Position numbers and translations under genes: made by a program. From JBCBRD01 sp039819785 (GTDB lineage Bacteria; Pseudomonadota; Alphaproteobacteria; Rhizobiales; Hyphomicrobiaceae), in contig JBCBRH010000016.1 in the NCBI GenBank assembly GCA_039819785.1, forward strand, positions 13,644 to 77,643: a stretch of DNA of 64,000 nucleotides, in the 5' to 3' direction. Under the pieces are notes generated by a model, which was not told the origin of the DNA, ran no database searches, and saw nothing but the letters and a program-made list of their open reading frames with translations. Positions 46,084 to 54,354 of the stretch are shown here, piece after piece. How positions within the stretch are numbered: the stretch's first letter is position 1; each line of letters opens with the position of its first letter.

Positions 46084-46650
46084 GTGGCTGTTGATCGATC
46101 ACGTCTGAACAACGAGTTGGTCTCCATGGGGACAGCAAACGCGATGGGGACAGCAAACGCGCCTGTTGGGACCGGCGCCGATGGTGCTGCCAGAACGCGT
46201 CTGATCGCGACCATGGAGCTTTTGTTTTTTGCCTACCGTGACTTCACTCGCGATGCGGACGCTGTACTGGCCGGTTACCAGTTCGGACGGGCGCATCACC
46301 GCGTGCTGCACTTTGTCCATCGCAATCCTGGGTTGCGGGTCGCTGACCTGCTGGACATCCTCCAGATCACCAAACAGAGCTTGTCGAGGGTGCTCAAACA
46401 GTTGATTGATGATGGGTTTATCCATCAAAGAGCCAGCAATGCCGATGGCCGTGCCCGGTTGCTTCATACGACGGACAAGGGCCGTGATCTCGCTGAGCGG
46501 CTGATTGATCTTCAACTCCGGCGGATTTCGAAGGCGCTTGAGATTGCCGGCGCTGATGCTGAAGACACCGTGGAAGCTTTCCTGATGGGGATGATCGATG
46601 AAAGAGAACATCAGCGTGTGGAAACGTTGACGAGATCGGATAATGTCTGA
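46084..46650 (+). CDS. MarR family transcriptional regulator (PetP-like)
   Basis: A winged-helix regulator of about 188 residues. The DNA-binding core is 'LRVADLLDILQITKQSLSRV', then 'LKQLIDDGFIHQRASNADGR' with the wing residues, then 'LLHTTDKGRDLAERL'. The frame is open from 45859; I chose the GTG at 46084 because AGGAAAAGG lies just upstream, but a start at the ATG at 46126 is also possible. The N-terminal part contains an exact 18-bp duplication (46126-46143 and 46144-46161) that gives 'MGTANAMGTANA'. It is followed by an OmpR-type regulator and a histidine kinase; the same MarR plus OmpR pair is known as petP-petR in Rhodobacter capsulatus, where it affects growth and cytochrome synthesis. 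Function here is inferred only from that order. Confidence 0.85.
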   Translation: MAVDRSRLNNELVSMGTANAMGTANAPVGTGADGAARTRLIATMELLFFAYRDFTRDADAVLAGYQFGRAHHRVLHFVHRNPGLRVADLLDILQITKQSLSRVLKQLIDDGFIHQRASNADGRARLLHTTDKGRDLAERLIDLQLRRISKALEIAGADAEDTVEAFLMGMIDEREHQRVETLTRSDNV

Positions 46651-46730
46651 ACTCAGGAGTTTCGGTTTGTTGGCGGCGCGGACTGCGCCGTTGTTTCCAG
46701 CAACCTGATTTTGTGGGAGTACAAACGCCG

Positions 46731-47447
46731 ATGGAACCTGCCCGGGTACTTGAGAGCGATGGAGCCATCAACGATGACTCTCCGCATGTGCTGATTGTCG
46801 ATGATGACCAGAAAATCCGCGACTTGCTGGCGCTTTATCTGGGAAACAACGGCTTCCGCGTAACAACAGCAGCTGATGTCCAGGCTGCGCGCGCCGCGAT
46901 GCGGGGCCTGTCATTTGATCTTGTGCTTCTCGACTGGATGATGCCGGGTGTCACGGGCATCGAACTGGCCCGTGAACTGAAGGCGACCCAATCGGTCCCG
47001 ATTTGTATGCTCACGGCACGCTCGGACACAAATGACCGGATTGCAGGGCTTGAAGCTGGCGTTGATGATTATGTGGCCAAGCCGTTTGAACCACGTGAAT
47101 TGCTGCTTCGTTTGCGCAACATCTTGAAGCGCGGCGACGGGGCGGTGATTTCGGGCCAGGAAATCCGCCTGGGTTCACTGTTGTTCCAAATCGAGCGCGG
47201 CGAATTGCGCAGCGAAACTGAAACGATCAAGCTGACTGAGCGGGAACGTGATCTGTTGCGGCTGTTTGCTTCCCGGATCGGGAACCCCATTCCACGTCAT
47301 GAGCTCGCCACCGACGACAACACAGGAAATGAACGCGCCATCGACGTTCAAATCAATCGGCTGCGTCGCAAAATCGAGAACGACCCCTCGAACCCGGTCT
47401 ATCTGCAGACTGTGCGTGGGAAGGGCTATGTGCTTTATGCCGATTAA
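46731..47447 (+). CDS. OmpR-type response regulator (PetR-like)
   Basis: A 238-residue two-component regulator. The receiver domain has the acidic pair Asp24-Asp25 in 'LIVDDDQKIRDLL', phosphoacceptor Asp68 in 'LVLLDWMMPGVTG', Thr96 and Lys117 in 'VAKPFEPRELLLR', so it is complete. The C-terminal winged helix has 'LTERERDLLRLFASRIGNPI' and 'DVQINRLRRKIENDP'. The end 'VRGKGYVLYAD' is typical. The ATG at 46731 has a GGAG site; a GTG six codons upstream is possible. It follows the MarR-type gene by 80 bases and precedes the kinase, so they form one functional unit. Confidence 0.92.
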   Translation: MEPARVLESDGAINDDSPHVLIVDDDQKIRDLLALYLGNNGFRVTTAADVQAARAAMRGLSFDLVLLDWMMPGVTGIELARELKATQSVPICMLTARSDTNDRIAGLEAGVDDYVAKPFEPRELLLRLRNILKRGDGAVISGQEIRLGSLLFQIERGELRSETETIKLTERERDLLRLFASRIGNPIPRHELATDDNTGNERAIDVQINRLRRKIENDPSNPVYLQTVRGKGYVLYAD

Positions 47448-47600
47448 CTCCGTCCGATTGACTGGGACGGCCTGGTTATTGCGGGCCTCGCCGTCACCTT
47501 GCTTGTGGTCAACTGGCAGGTGCCCAACCGGCCGGGTCGGGTCAACGGGCAGGTCCTCCACGAGCAACGGTTTTGCGCGGGTGTTCACGAAGGACGTTAT

Positions 47601-49046
47601 ATGGCCGTAGTCGGCAACACGCCACGTCGGCGCCTTCGCTGGGAGCGCAGCCTCAGGCGCGCCATGGTGAATGTCAGTGCCACGCTAACCGGACCATGGC
47701 GTGCATTGCGGCGTGGTTTCATGCAGGTGGCCGCTGAACTGATGCCGAAGGGGCTTTATGCCCGTGCGCTCATCATCATCATCGCACCCATTGTTGTCCT
47801 CGAAGGCGTGATTGCGTTCGTCTTCATGGAGCGTCACTGGCAGGCCGTGACCGGGCGATTGTCTGAGGCGACGGCCCGCGACGTGGCAGCACTCATCGAA
47901 GTCTATGACAACTTCCGGCCCACTGATGATGTGGGGCGGCTCATCGAACTGGCACGTGACAAGCTGAACCTATCGATGCAGGTTTTGCCGATGGGCGAGC
48001 TACCAGCTGCGCAACCTAGGCCGTTCTTCGGGGTCTTGGACCGAGCGCTGTCAAAGCAGATCAGCACGCATGTCCGCAGACCATTCTGGATCGATACGGT
48101 TGGGCAATCCAAGCACGTCGAGATCCGGGTGAAGCATGAGACCGGGATTTTGCGATTTGTTGCACGGCGCAGCCAGACTTATGCCTCGAACTCGCATATT
48201 TTCCTGCTGTGGATGGTGATCACGTCGGTCATTCTGCTGACGGTTGCCATCATGTTTTTGCGCAATCAAATCCGACCCATCCTGAAACTTTCAGAGGCGG
48301 CCGATGCCTTCGGTAAAGGGCGCCCGGTACCTGATGATTTCAAGCCGCGCGGTGCCCGCGAGGTGCGTCAGGCGGCGCAGGCTTTTGTTGAAATGCGTGA
48401 TCGCATCACAACCCACGTTGAACAGCGCACGGCCATGCTTGCCGGTGTTTCCCATGACCTGAGGACCATTCTCACGCGGTTCAAACTCGAGTTGGAACTC
48501 CTGGGCGATACCACTGCAGCCAAGTCGCTCAAATCCGATGTGAATGAGATGCAGCACATGCTCGAAGACTACCTTGCGTTCACGCGTGGGGATGACGGTG
48601 AGCAGGCCACCACATCGAACCTCAATGCGCTGATGCAGGAGATTCAAGACGACGCACAGGTGATCGGCGTTGATATCGATTTGAAGTTCCGCAAGCCGCG
48701 CAAAACTCTTTTTGTCCCGCTGAAGCGGAATGCCTTCAAGCGTGCTGTGACCAACCTCGTGTCCAATGCCGGACGATTTGGATCACGCGTCCTCATCCGG
48801 GTGGCTGTCGAGCGGCGTTGGGTGCGGATTGAGGTCGACGACAATGGGCCTGGCATCCCCATCGAAGAGCGCGACAACGTCTTCCGGCCGTTCTACAGAC
48901 TGGATGATGCGCGCAATCAGGATAAGGGAAACACCGGCTTAGGGCTGGCGATTGCACGCGACATCGTGCGTGGCCATGGTGGTGATATCACACTGGGCAC
49001 AAGCTCCATTGGCGGCTTGCGTGCGATCATCTCAGTCCCGCTCTGA
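47601..49046 (+). CDS. Sensor histidine kinase (EnvZ-like layout)
   Basis: A 481-residue membrane kinase and the likely partner of the regulator upstream. Two membrane helices (about 56-75 and 200-219) flank a periplasmic sensor of about 125 residues. A HAMP linker follows, and then the H-box 'AGVSHDLRTILTRFKLELEL' with His285. The N-box is 'NLVSNAGRFG', the G1 box 'DDNGPGIP' and the G2 box 'TGLGLAIARDIVRGHGG'. The H-box lacks the usual Pro after 'LRT' (Ile290 instead), which may alter phosphatase or transfer activity. The start at 47601 has GAAGGAC upstream; the frame runs back to 47499 without similarity. Signal unknown. Confidence 0.9.
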   Translation: MAVVGNTPRRRLRWERSLRRAMVNVSATLTGPWRALRRGFMQVAAELMPKGLYARALIIIIAPIVVLEGVIAFVFMERHWQAVTGRLSEATARDVAALIEVYDNFRPTDDVGRLIELARDKLNLSMQVLPMGELPAAQPRPFFGVLDRALSKQISTHVRRPFWIDTVGQSKHVEIRVKHETGILRFVARRSQTYASNSHIFLLWMVITSVILLTVAIMFLRNQIRPILKLSEAADAFGKGRPVPDDFKPRGAREVRQAAQAFVEMRDRITTHVEQRTAMLAGVSHDLRTILTRFKLELELLGDTTAAKSLKSDVNEMQHMLEDYLAFTRGDDGEQATTSNLNALMQEIQDDAQVIGVDIDLKFRKPRKTLFVPLKRNAFKRAVTNLVSNAGRFGSRVLIRVAVERRWVRIEVDDNGPGIPIEERDNVFRPFYRLDDARNQDKGNTGLGLAIARDIVRGHGGDITLGTSSIGGLRAIISVPL

Positions 49047-49119
49047 TCCACGGAACGCGTTCGGTTTTGAGGCTCCGGCAGATCAATTGTGGGACGTGCT
49101 GCGCTTGCACAGGCAGTTA

Positions 49120-49221
49120 GAGCCTGTTTCCTTTTCGTGGATTCGTAAAGCGGGCCCTAAGCTCTTGATTTGGAGCATGTTCCGGGCGGAAAACCGCGTA
49201 CACTTTTCCTGAACATGCTCT
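49120..49221. repeat. Dispersed double-hairpin repeat, copy C
   Basis: Nearly complete copy: the left hairpin starts GAGCCTGTTTCC and is degenerate on its right arm. The right hairpin has perfect ten-base arms GAGCATGTTC (49173) and GAACATGCTC (49211) with an inner GCGG-AAAA-CCGC stem. It lies between the convergent histidine kinase and TetR genes. Confidence 0.87.
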
Positions 49222-49260
49222 GGGTCAAACCGGCGGTGTGCACGCGTCCGCCGACGGGCC

Positions 49261-49965
49261 TTAAGCTGACGAGCCGGTAGCGGAGCCGCTTTCTGGTGGC
49301 ATGTCGCCAGTGTCGAATTCATCGCGCGGGGCGCTGCTGCTCCGACTGCCAAACCCGAAGTTCCCAGGACGTAACATGCCTGTTACGCGCTCGCAGACGG
49401 ACAAGGCGCTCTCAACGTTTTGCATGGTCTGCTCACCACGACGCAGGCGCCGATCTAAGACAGCCATGGTTTTAGCCATTCCGGGATCGTCGTCGGTCAG
49501 CCATGTCCGGACAACCGAGCCGTAAAGAGATGTCAGACCCGCAACACGGATTGAGCCTTTCATCCCATCTGTACCAATCCCGGCTGCCTGCAGCATCCAG
49601 CTTTGCGATTCCATGATCGAACGCACGATGGCCGGGTCGGCTTCGCGGCTTTCAACGATTGAAGCGATGGCGTCCTTGTGCGGGTTCATGGCATCGAAGC
49701 GGGCCATGATGGCTTCGAATAGCTGATCGCGGGGGCTCTCCTCGGGATCAGGTTTTGACATCTTCGACAGCACGTCTGTGTCGACCAACTTGCCGTAGGC
49801 GGTGAGGATCGCCGTCTTAGACCCGAAAGTCTCACGTAACTCAGCCAGCGTGATCCCGGCGGCGTCTGCGATGTCCCGGAGCGATACGGAAGCCCAGTCG
49901 CGTTCACCGGCAAGTCGAAGGGTGGCGGCGATGACTTTGCCTTCGGGTGTGTTGATGTCGATCAT
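49261..49965 (-). CDS. TetR/COQ9-like regulator family protein
   Basis: A 234-residue protein whose first 60 residues look like a TetR helix-turn-helix: 'RLAGERDWASVSLRDIADAA', then 'GITLAELRETFGSKTAILTA'. The C-terminal ligand domain is helical, and the last ~40 residues are a Gly/Ser-rich acidic tail ('SGSATGSSA' at the end), unusual for a regulator. The ATG at 49965 has AGGAGG ten bases upstream. Many alphaproteobacterial proteins with this pattern are annotated either as TetR regulators or as COQ9-like proteins of ubiquinone synthesis; I cannot decide between them. It lies alone, before the arsenic genes. Confidence 0.75.
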   Translation of the reverse strand: MIDINTPEGKVIAATLRLAGERDWASVSLRDIADAAGITLAELRETFGSKTAILTAYGKLVDTDVLSKMSKPDPEESPRDQLFEAIMARFDAMNPHKDAIASIVESREADPAIVRSIMESQSWMLQAAGIGTDGMKGSIRVAGLTSLYGSVVRTWLTDDDPGMAKTMAVLDRRLRRGEQTMQNVESALSVCERVTGMLRPGNFGFGSRSSSAPRDEFDTGDMPPESGSATGSSA

Positions 49966-50188
49966 GTGTGGCAATCCTCCTCATCTTGTGAGGTTAGACG
50001 AAGCGGGCTTTGCTTCGGATTTGTCAGCGGCGCTTGCACGCGTGTTGCGCAGGCCAGTTAGCGTTGAAGCCAATAACCTAACATGCATTCGCGCCGGTTG
50101 GGTTGCACGCGGGGCAATTCGCGGGAGGTGAGGCTGCGAACTGCCTATGGCAAGCTCAGATAAACTGCTGGATTGCAGGCCACATGCG

Positions 50189-50608
50189 TCACCCGCCGTG
50201 GGTTTTTGGCCTGACGACCTCGCCGTCTTCCTTGGTAAACTCGCTAAGGTTTGGATTATCCAGTAGCTCGAATGCTTTCTCTGACGGCCGGCATAAAGCT
50301 GCACCTTTTGGAGTGACGACGATCGGCCGATTGATCAGGATCGGGTGTGCCATCATCGCATCGATCAGCGCATCGTCGGAAAGGCTAGGGTCCCCGAGGC
50401 CAAGCTCGTCGTAGGGCGTGCCTTTCTGCCGGAGCAGGTCGCGCGGCGCTATGGCCATGGCGGCCAGCAGGCCCTTCAATCGGTCACGCGTTGGTGGTGT
50501 TTTCAGGTATTCGATCACCTCCGGCTCAACGCCGGATTGCCGGATCATCGCAAGTGTATTGCGCGAGGTGCCGCACTTTGGATTGTGGTAGATCGTTATG
50601 TCGCTCAT
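50189..50608 (-). CDS. arsC: Glutaredoxin-coupled arsenate reductase
   Basis: A 139-residue ArsC that reduces arsenate to arsenite using glutaredoxin and glutathione. The catalytic Cys is in 'ITIYHNPKCGTSRNTLAMIR'. The family residues 'YLKTPPTRDRL' and 'HPILINRPIVVTPKGAALCR' (substrate-binding Arg) are present. The ATG at 50608 is the family start; the frame is open 17 codons further up. It is the last gene of the operon arsR - phosphatase-type reductase - aqpS - arsC. A second, unrelated arsenate reductase is encoded two genes upstream, so the operon carries both kinds. Confidence 0.93.
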   Translation of the reverse strand: MSDITIYHNPKCGTSRNTLAMIRQSGVEPEVIEYLKTPPTRDRLKGLLAAMAIAPRDLLRQKGTPYDELGLGDPSLSDDALIDAMMAHPILINRPIVVTPKGAALCRPSEKAFELLDNPNLSEFTKEDGEVVRPKTHGG

Positions 50609-50659
50609 TGTGGTCCATCCATGGACTGGTGCTGGGTTCGCGTGGAATGTTTGGACCAC

Positions 50660-51367
50660 CTAACAGTCGGTCTTTGCGGATGTGGTCGATGGCGCAATAG
50701 CCGGTGTTGCCCGTGGCAATATCAGTTGCGCACAAACGAATGCGGCCAACAGCGCGCCAATGATTTGCATGGCGATATAAGCTGCGACGTGAGTGGGCTC
50801 GATGCCTGCAAACGTGTTTGTGAGGCTGCGGGCAATGGTGACTGCCGGATTGGCGAACGACGTCGATGCGGTAAAAAAGTAGGCGCCGCCAATATAGAGC
50901 CCAACCATGGCAGCGACGGCGTTTGCGTTGGCCTGCAGCGTGAGCAGAATTGTTGCCACAAGGCCGAAGGTCGCGATGATTTCGGCAAACCAGAGCCCGT
51001 TGCTGGATCGTGCGGTTTCGGACAGTTGCAATATGGGCTGGTCAAACATGATGTGGGCGGCCCACACCCCGAGGATGGCGCTCACGACCTGCACGATCAC
51101 GTAAGCGCTCGCCAGGCCGTTGTCGATTTCCGAGCGCAAGGCAAAGACCAGCGTGACGGCTGGATTGAAGTGCGCGCCGGAGATTGGCCCGAATGCCGTG
51201 ATGATAACGACCAGGATTGCCGCTGTTGCAGCAGCGTTGCAAAGCAGCGCAAGGCCTGTGTTTCCCTGCGAGAGGGTTTCGGCCATGATCCCGGACCCCA
51301 CCACGCCGATAAGCAGAAATGCAGTTCCCAGCGCTTCGGCCAAAAGTTTCTGAAAGGGAGTGGGCAT
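50660..51367 (-). CDS. aqpS: Aquaglyceroporin of arsenic operon
   Basis: A protein of about 235 residues with six membrane helices and two half-helices of the MIP family. The first NPA box is in 'GPISGAHFNPAVTLVFALR' (68-70) and the second in 'TSFANPAVTIARSLTN', so the pore is intact. Sinorhizobium AqpS, located in an ars operon, passes arsenite down its gradient and in this way replaces an efflux pump. That is the likely role here, as no ArsB or Acr3 is encoded nearby. The ATG at 51367 has GAGG nine bases upstream; a TTG six codons further up is possible. It lies between the two reductase genes. Confidence 0.92.
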   Translation of the reverse strand: MPTPFQKLLAEALGTAFLLIGVVGSGIMAETLSQGNTGLALLCNAAATAAILVVIITAFGPISGAHFNPAVTLVFALRSEIDNGLASAYVIVQVVSAILGVWAAHIMFDQPILQLSETARSSNGLWFAEIIATFGLVATILLTLQANANAVAAMVGLYIGGAYFFTASTSFANPAVTIARSLTNTFAGIEPTHVAAYIAMQIIGALLAAFVCAQLILPRATPAIAPSTTSAKTDC

Positions 51368-51446
51368 GGAGGATCGCCTCTTCAACTTGGGTTTATTGTG
51401 TTTGCGATGACATTTGCCGCGACGTCGCTGCGCTCGGCAAACGGGG

Positions 51447-51983
51447 TCACGCCCCGACGTGTGGCTTCAGCACCGTGCGGCAGGTGTCGCGGAAGGCCGA
51501 CGAGAGCTCTTTGATGCGGGGGGCAAGGCTGGAAGCTGGTGTTTCCGATACGATTTCGACGAAGCGACGCATATGATCGGTCAAGAGATCATAGGACGCT
51601 GCGAAGGCTGCGCGCTTTGCATTTTCTCCGCCTGGGACGCGGCTGGGATCACTCATGCCCCAATGGTCTTTTATCGGCGCGCCAGGCCAATAGGGGCAGG
51701 TCTCACCAGCTGCGTCATCGCACAGCGTGAAGACAAAATGAATTGGCGGGGCGTCGGGACCGGCAAATTCGTCCCAGGATTTCGAGCTGAGGTTTGTCAG
51801 GTCATGGCCATGTTTTTTGAGGATTTCGAGCGCCAACGGGTTGATGGTTCCGCGCGGCGTGCTGCCGGCACTGAACCCTTTGAACCGAGGCAACCCCATG
51901 TGGTTGAGGATACTTTCAGACAGCACGGACCGGGCTGAATTGTGCGTGCACAAGAACAGGACGTTGTGCGTTTTTTCCAACAT
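51447..51983 (-). CDS. arsC2: Arsenate reductase, low-molecular-weight phosphatase type
   Basis: A protein of about 178 residues of the LMW tyrosine-phosphatase family. The P-loop 'VLFLCTHNSARSVLSE' (C-X5-R-S) is complete, and the aspartate region 'VFTLCDDAAGETCPYWPG', then 'HWGMSDPS', is typical of the ArsC/arsenate group. These enzymes reduce arsenate with thioredoxin or mycothiol-type donors. The redox Cys pair seen in Staphylococcus ArsC is not obvious, so its reductant is unclear. The ATG at 51983 lies 13 bases after the arsR stop; a GTG at 51995 would almost touch it. Either way the two genes are co-transcribed. Confidence 0.9.
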   Translation of the reverse strand: MLEKTHNVLFLCTHNSARSVLSESILNHMGLPRFKGFSAGSTPRGTINPLALEILKKHGHDLTNLSSKSWDEFAGPDAPPIHFVFTLCDDAAGETCPYWPGAPIKDHWGMSDPSRVPGGENAKRAAFAASYDLLTDHMRRFVEIVSETPASSLAPRIKELSSAFRDTCRTVLKPHVGA

Positions 51984-51995
51984 GGGTGATCTCAC

Positions 51996-52457
51996 TTACT
52001 TGCCTGCCTGGACGGCGTTGCGCGCTTTCGTTTGTGGCTGACGCTTTGGCTTTGTTTTTTCTGGTGGCGCAGCCTTCGCGGTCATCTTCGGGCGTGTTGA
52101 CGTTGGGGCTTTGCAGCTCAAATCGTTCGCGATGTCAGAGGTGACACAGCCCATGTTCTCACCTGCCACGTCCTCACCTGCGCAACAGTCTTCGGTCAGG
52201 AAAGTGAGAAGCGCCTGCATGCGGGAAAAATTTGCAGCGTATCTTATGAAGCGGCCATCGCGCGTGGGGTGAACGAGCCCGGCGTGATCAAGCTCTTTGA
52301 GATGAAACGACAAGGCTGCGGGCGTGATCCCGATCTGGCGAGCAATCTCTCCAGCTGCGATCCCTTTTGACCCCGCCTTAACCAGCAGGCGAAACACACA
52401 GAGCCGGTGGTCGTGGGCAAGGGCGCCTAAGGCCTGGATCGCTTCGGTCTGGTTCAT
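51996..52457 (-). CDS. arsR: ArsR family arsenite-responsive repressor
   Basis: A 153-residue winged-helix repressor: 'ALGALAHDHRLCVFRLLVKA', 'GEIARQIGITPAALSFHLKE', then 'LVHPTRDGRFIRYAANFSRM'. The metal site is not the classical ELCVCDL in the recognition helix but a C-terminal Cys pair Cys91-Cys92 ('TEDCCAGED') with Cys104 and Cys115 further on, as in ArsR proteins with C-terminal binding sites. The last ~35 residues form a Lys/Pro-rich tail ('EKTKPKRQPQTK'), an uncommon extension. It heads the ars operon and is divergent from arsH, with a palindrome between them. Confidence 0.92.
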   Translation of the reverse strand: MNQTEAIQALGALAHDHRLCVFRLLVKAGSKGIAAGEIARQIGITPAALSFHLKELDHAGLVHPTRDGRFIRYAANFSRMQALLTFLTEDCCAGEDVAGENMGCVTSDIANDLSCKAPTSTRPKMTAKAAPPEKTKPKRQPQTKARNAVQAGK

Positions 52458-52513
52458 GATCAGGTTCGAGCTGATTGCCGCGCTGCGTGGCGAAGAGACG
52501 AGTGATGCGGTAT

Positions 52514-52527
52514 GTTATTTCAATAAC
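52514..52527. promoter_or_regulatory. Probable ArsR operator between arsR and arsH
   Basis: GTTATTTCAATAAC: six-base perfect inverted arms (GTTATT/AATAAC) around a two-base centre. It lies 57 bases before the arsR start and 86 bases before the arsH start, in an AT-rich stretch. ArsR/SmtB operators are AT-rich imperfect palindromes, so control of both divergent units is likely. Confidence 0.65.
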
Positions 52528-52612
52528 TCATGAAATTTGCAATAGTCATATTGTGACAGCTATTACTTCACACCTTATCCGTTCACTCCCACCACAAGCC
52601 GAGCCCAACCTA

Positions 52613-53341
52613 ATGACCGAACGCGACACTCCTGAGACGACGCCGCAACTGGACGATGATGCTTTTTCCCAGATTGAACCGACCCGCCTGACCGCAGGAA
52701 CGCGCTCAGCACATCCGCCACGGATCTTGATGCTTTATGGCTCGGCGCGGGAGACGTCATACAGCCGGCTGCTGACGTTCGAAGCGGAGCGATTGTTAAA
52801 AAAAATGGGCTGCGAAACGAAAGTCTTCGATCCACGCGGTCTGCCACTTCCCGATGATGGGCCGGTCGATCACCCGAAGGTCGTGGAACTGCGTGAGGCG
52901 ATGCAGTGGTCGGAGGGGCAGGTTTGGTGTTCACCAGAGCGGCATGGCGCGATGACCGGTATCTTGAAAGCCCAGATTGATTGGGTTCCGCTGTCGATTG
53001 GTGCTGTGCGCCCCACGCAGGGGAAAACGCTGGCGGTGATGCAGGTGTCAGGCGGCTCGCAGTCGTTCAACGCGGTCAACCAGATGCGCGTTCTTGGCCG
53101 TTGGATGCGAATGATCACGATCCCCAATCAGTCGTCGGTCGCAAAGGCCTTCATGGAGTTTGACGATGATGGCCGGATGAAACCGTCAGCCTATTACGCG
53201 CGTGTCGTGGATGTGATGGAGGAGTTGGTGAAGTTCACGCTGCTGACCCGCGATGTGTCGGATTATCTGGTGGACCGCTACAGTGAACGTGTCGAGACCG
53301 CGGCGGAACTGTCAGCGCGCGTCAACCAGCGTGCGATCTAG
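52613..53341 (+). CDS. arsH: ArsH family flavoprotein
   Basis: A protein of about 242 residues with an NADPH-dependent FMN reductase fold. 'RILMLYGSARETSYSRLLTF' is the flavodoxin-like phosphate loop of ArsH, 'DPRGLPLPDD' and 'GQVWCSPERHGAMTGILKAQ' are family marks, and 'MQVSGGSQSFNAVNQMR' follows. ArsH oxidises trivalent methylated or aromatic organoarsenicals to less toxic pentavalent forms. I placed the start at the ATG at 52613; an upstream TTG at 52475 would add 46 residues with no similarity. It is divergent from arsR and shares the palindromic operator. Confidence 0.93.
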   Translation: MTERDTPETTPQLDDDAFSQIEPTRLTAGTRSAHPPRILMLYGSARETSYSRLLTFEAERLLKKMGCETKVFDPRGLPLPDDGPVDHPKVVELREAMQWSEGQVWCSPERHGAMTGILKAQIDWVPLSIGAVRPTQGKTLAVMQVSGGSQSFNAVNQMRVLGRWMRMITIPNQSSVAKAFMEFDDDGRMKPSAYYARVVDVMEELVKFTLLTRDVSDYLVDRYSERVETAAELSARVNQRAI

Positions 53342-53400
53342 TTGTGGTTGATTCTAAGCTGGTGCTGGGTTGGTGCTGGACCCAGTACTAAGCTCTGGCG

Positions 53401-54252
53401 TCAATCCTTGGCCAATTCTCGGCTGCGATTTGCTGCTGCTGCAACGGCTTCGGTCATCAAATCGGTCAGTCCGTTGGGGTCGTGCATGAGGATTTCCAAT
53501 GCAGCCTGCGTTGTGCCGCCTGGTGAGGTGACGTTTTCGCGCAATGTGCCGGCCGGTGTTTCGGGTTCAGCATCCAGAAGGGCTGCGGCACCGATGATGG
53601 TTTGGCGGGCCAGTTCGGTTGCGCGCGCCTCTGCAAGGCCGGCGTTGATGCCAGCTTGTGCAAGCGCTTCGACCATGTGGAAGACGTAGGCCGGGCCGGA
53701 GCCGGATACAGCTGTCAGCGCATCCATCTCATCTTCGTTCTCAAGCCAAACCACGCCACCCAGCGTTTGCAGGATCGCGCTGCAGACGCTGCGTTGGGCT
53801 GAGGTGACAGATGCGTTTGCAAATAAACCGGTGATGCCCTGGCCGATGGCAGCCGGCGTGTTCGGCATGGCGCGGACAATTGCCGTTTGCGGCGGCAGAG
53901 CTTTCTCGTAAAGGCTGAGTGGCTTGCCTGCGGCAACCGAAATGACGAGTGTGTCTGGCCCGATGATCGACGCAATCGTGGGCAGTACCGCTTCCATGAT
54001 CTGAGGTTTGACAGCGAGCATGACGACAGCCGGTGCTGTTGCCAATTTCAGCGGGCCAGCTTCGGGCGATATTCTGTGCGTCTGGAGCTGGGAGAGGATC
54101 TGCTGTGGTGGCGCAGGGTCTTGGACACGGACCTGTTCAGGCTTCAGTCCCTGGGCCAGCAATCCCGAAAGCATTGCACCACCCATTTTACCCGCGCCGA
54201 CAAGAATGAATGGACGGTTTGCAAAGGCGTGGTCGAGGATGGGAGTTGTCAT
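53401..54252 (-). CDS. proC: Pyrroline-5-carboxylate reductase
   Basis: A 283-residue enzyme for the last step of proline synthesis (pyrroline-5-carboxylate to proline with NAD(P)H). The Rossmann motif is 'ILVGAGKMGGAMLSGLL' (residues 16-32). 'VVMLAVKPQIMEAVLP', 'IVRAMPNTPAAIGQGITGLF' and the C-terminal signature 'TAVSGSGPAYVFHMVEALAQ' are all present, as is 'GTLRENVTSPGGTTQAALEI'. Length fits. It is downstream of ybjN on the same strand, but a clear terminator separates them. Its end converges on arsH, with 60 bases between them including a short CTGGGT/ACCCAG hairpin. Confidence 0.96.
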   Translation of the reverse strand: MTTPILDHAFANRPFILVGAGKMGGAMLSGLLAQGLKPEQVRVQDPAPPQQILSQLQTHRISPEAGPLKLATAPAVVMLAVKPQIMEAVLPTIASIIGPDTLVISVAAGKPLSLYEKALPPQTAIVRAMPNTPAAIGQGITGLFANASVTSAQRSVCSAILQTLGGVVWLENEDEMDALTAVSGSGPAYVFHMVEALAQAGINAGLAEARATELARQTIIGAAALLDAEPETPAGTLRENVTSPGGTTQAALEILMHDPNGLTDLMTEAVAAAANRSRELAKD

Positions 54253-54267
54253 CTACTTGGGCCTCGT

Positions 54268-54304
54268 AAAACAAAGGCGGCGAGTTGCCTGACCCGCCGC
54301 CTTT
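54268..54304 (-). terminator. Intrinsic terminator between ybjN-like gene and proC
   Basis: AAAGGCGGCG and CGCCGCCTTT form a perfect ten-base stem with a 12-base loop. Read on the minus strand the stem is followed by GTTTTA. It lies about 50 bases after the ybjN-like stop and directly upstream of the proC start. Confidence 0.85.
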
Positions 54305-54354
54305 CAAATTGTCATCCGTCAAACTGGATTGAACTGATACCGAAATGGCAGAGG

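Noticed and set aside
50345..51514. Plus-strand frame of 389 codons
   Set aside because: It is antisense to arsC and aqpS, both of which show clear catalytic or pore motifs; the frame reads as Cys/Gly/Arg-rich noise.
53365..53385. CTGGGT/ACCCAG hairpin between arsH and proC as a terminator
   Set aside because: Only a six-base stem with a nine-base loop and no T-run on either strand, so I did not list it as a feature.
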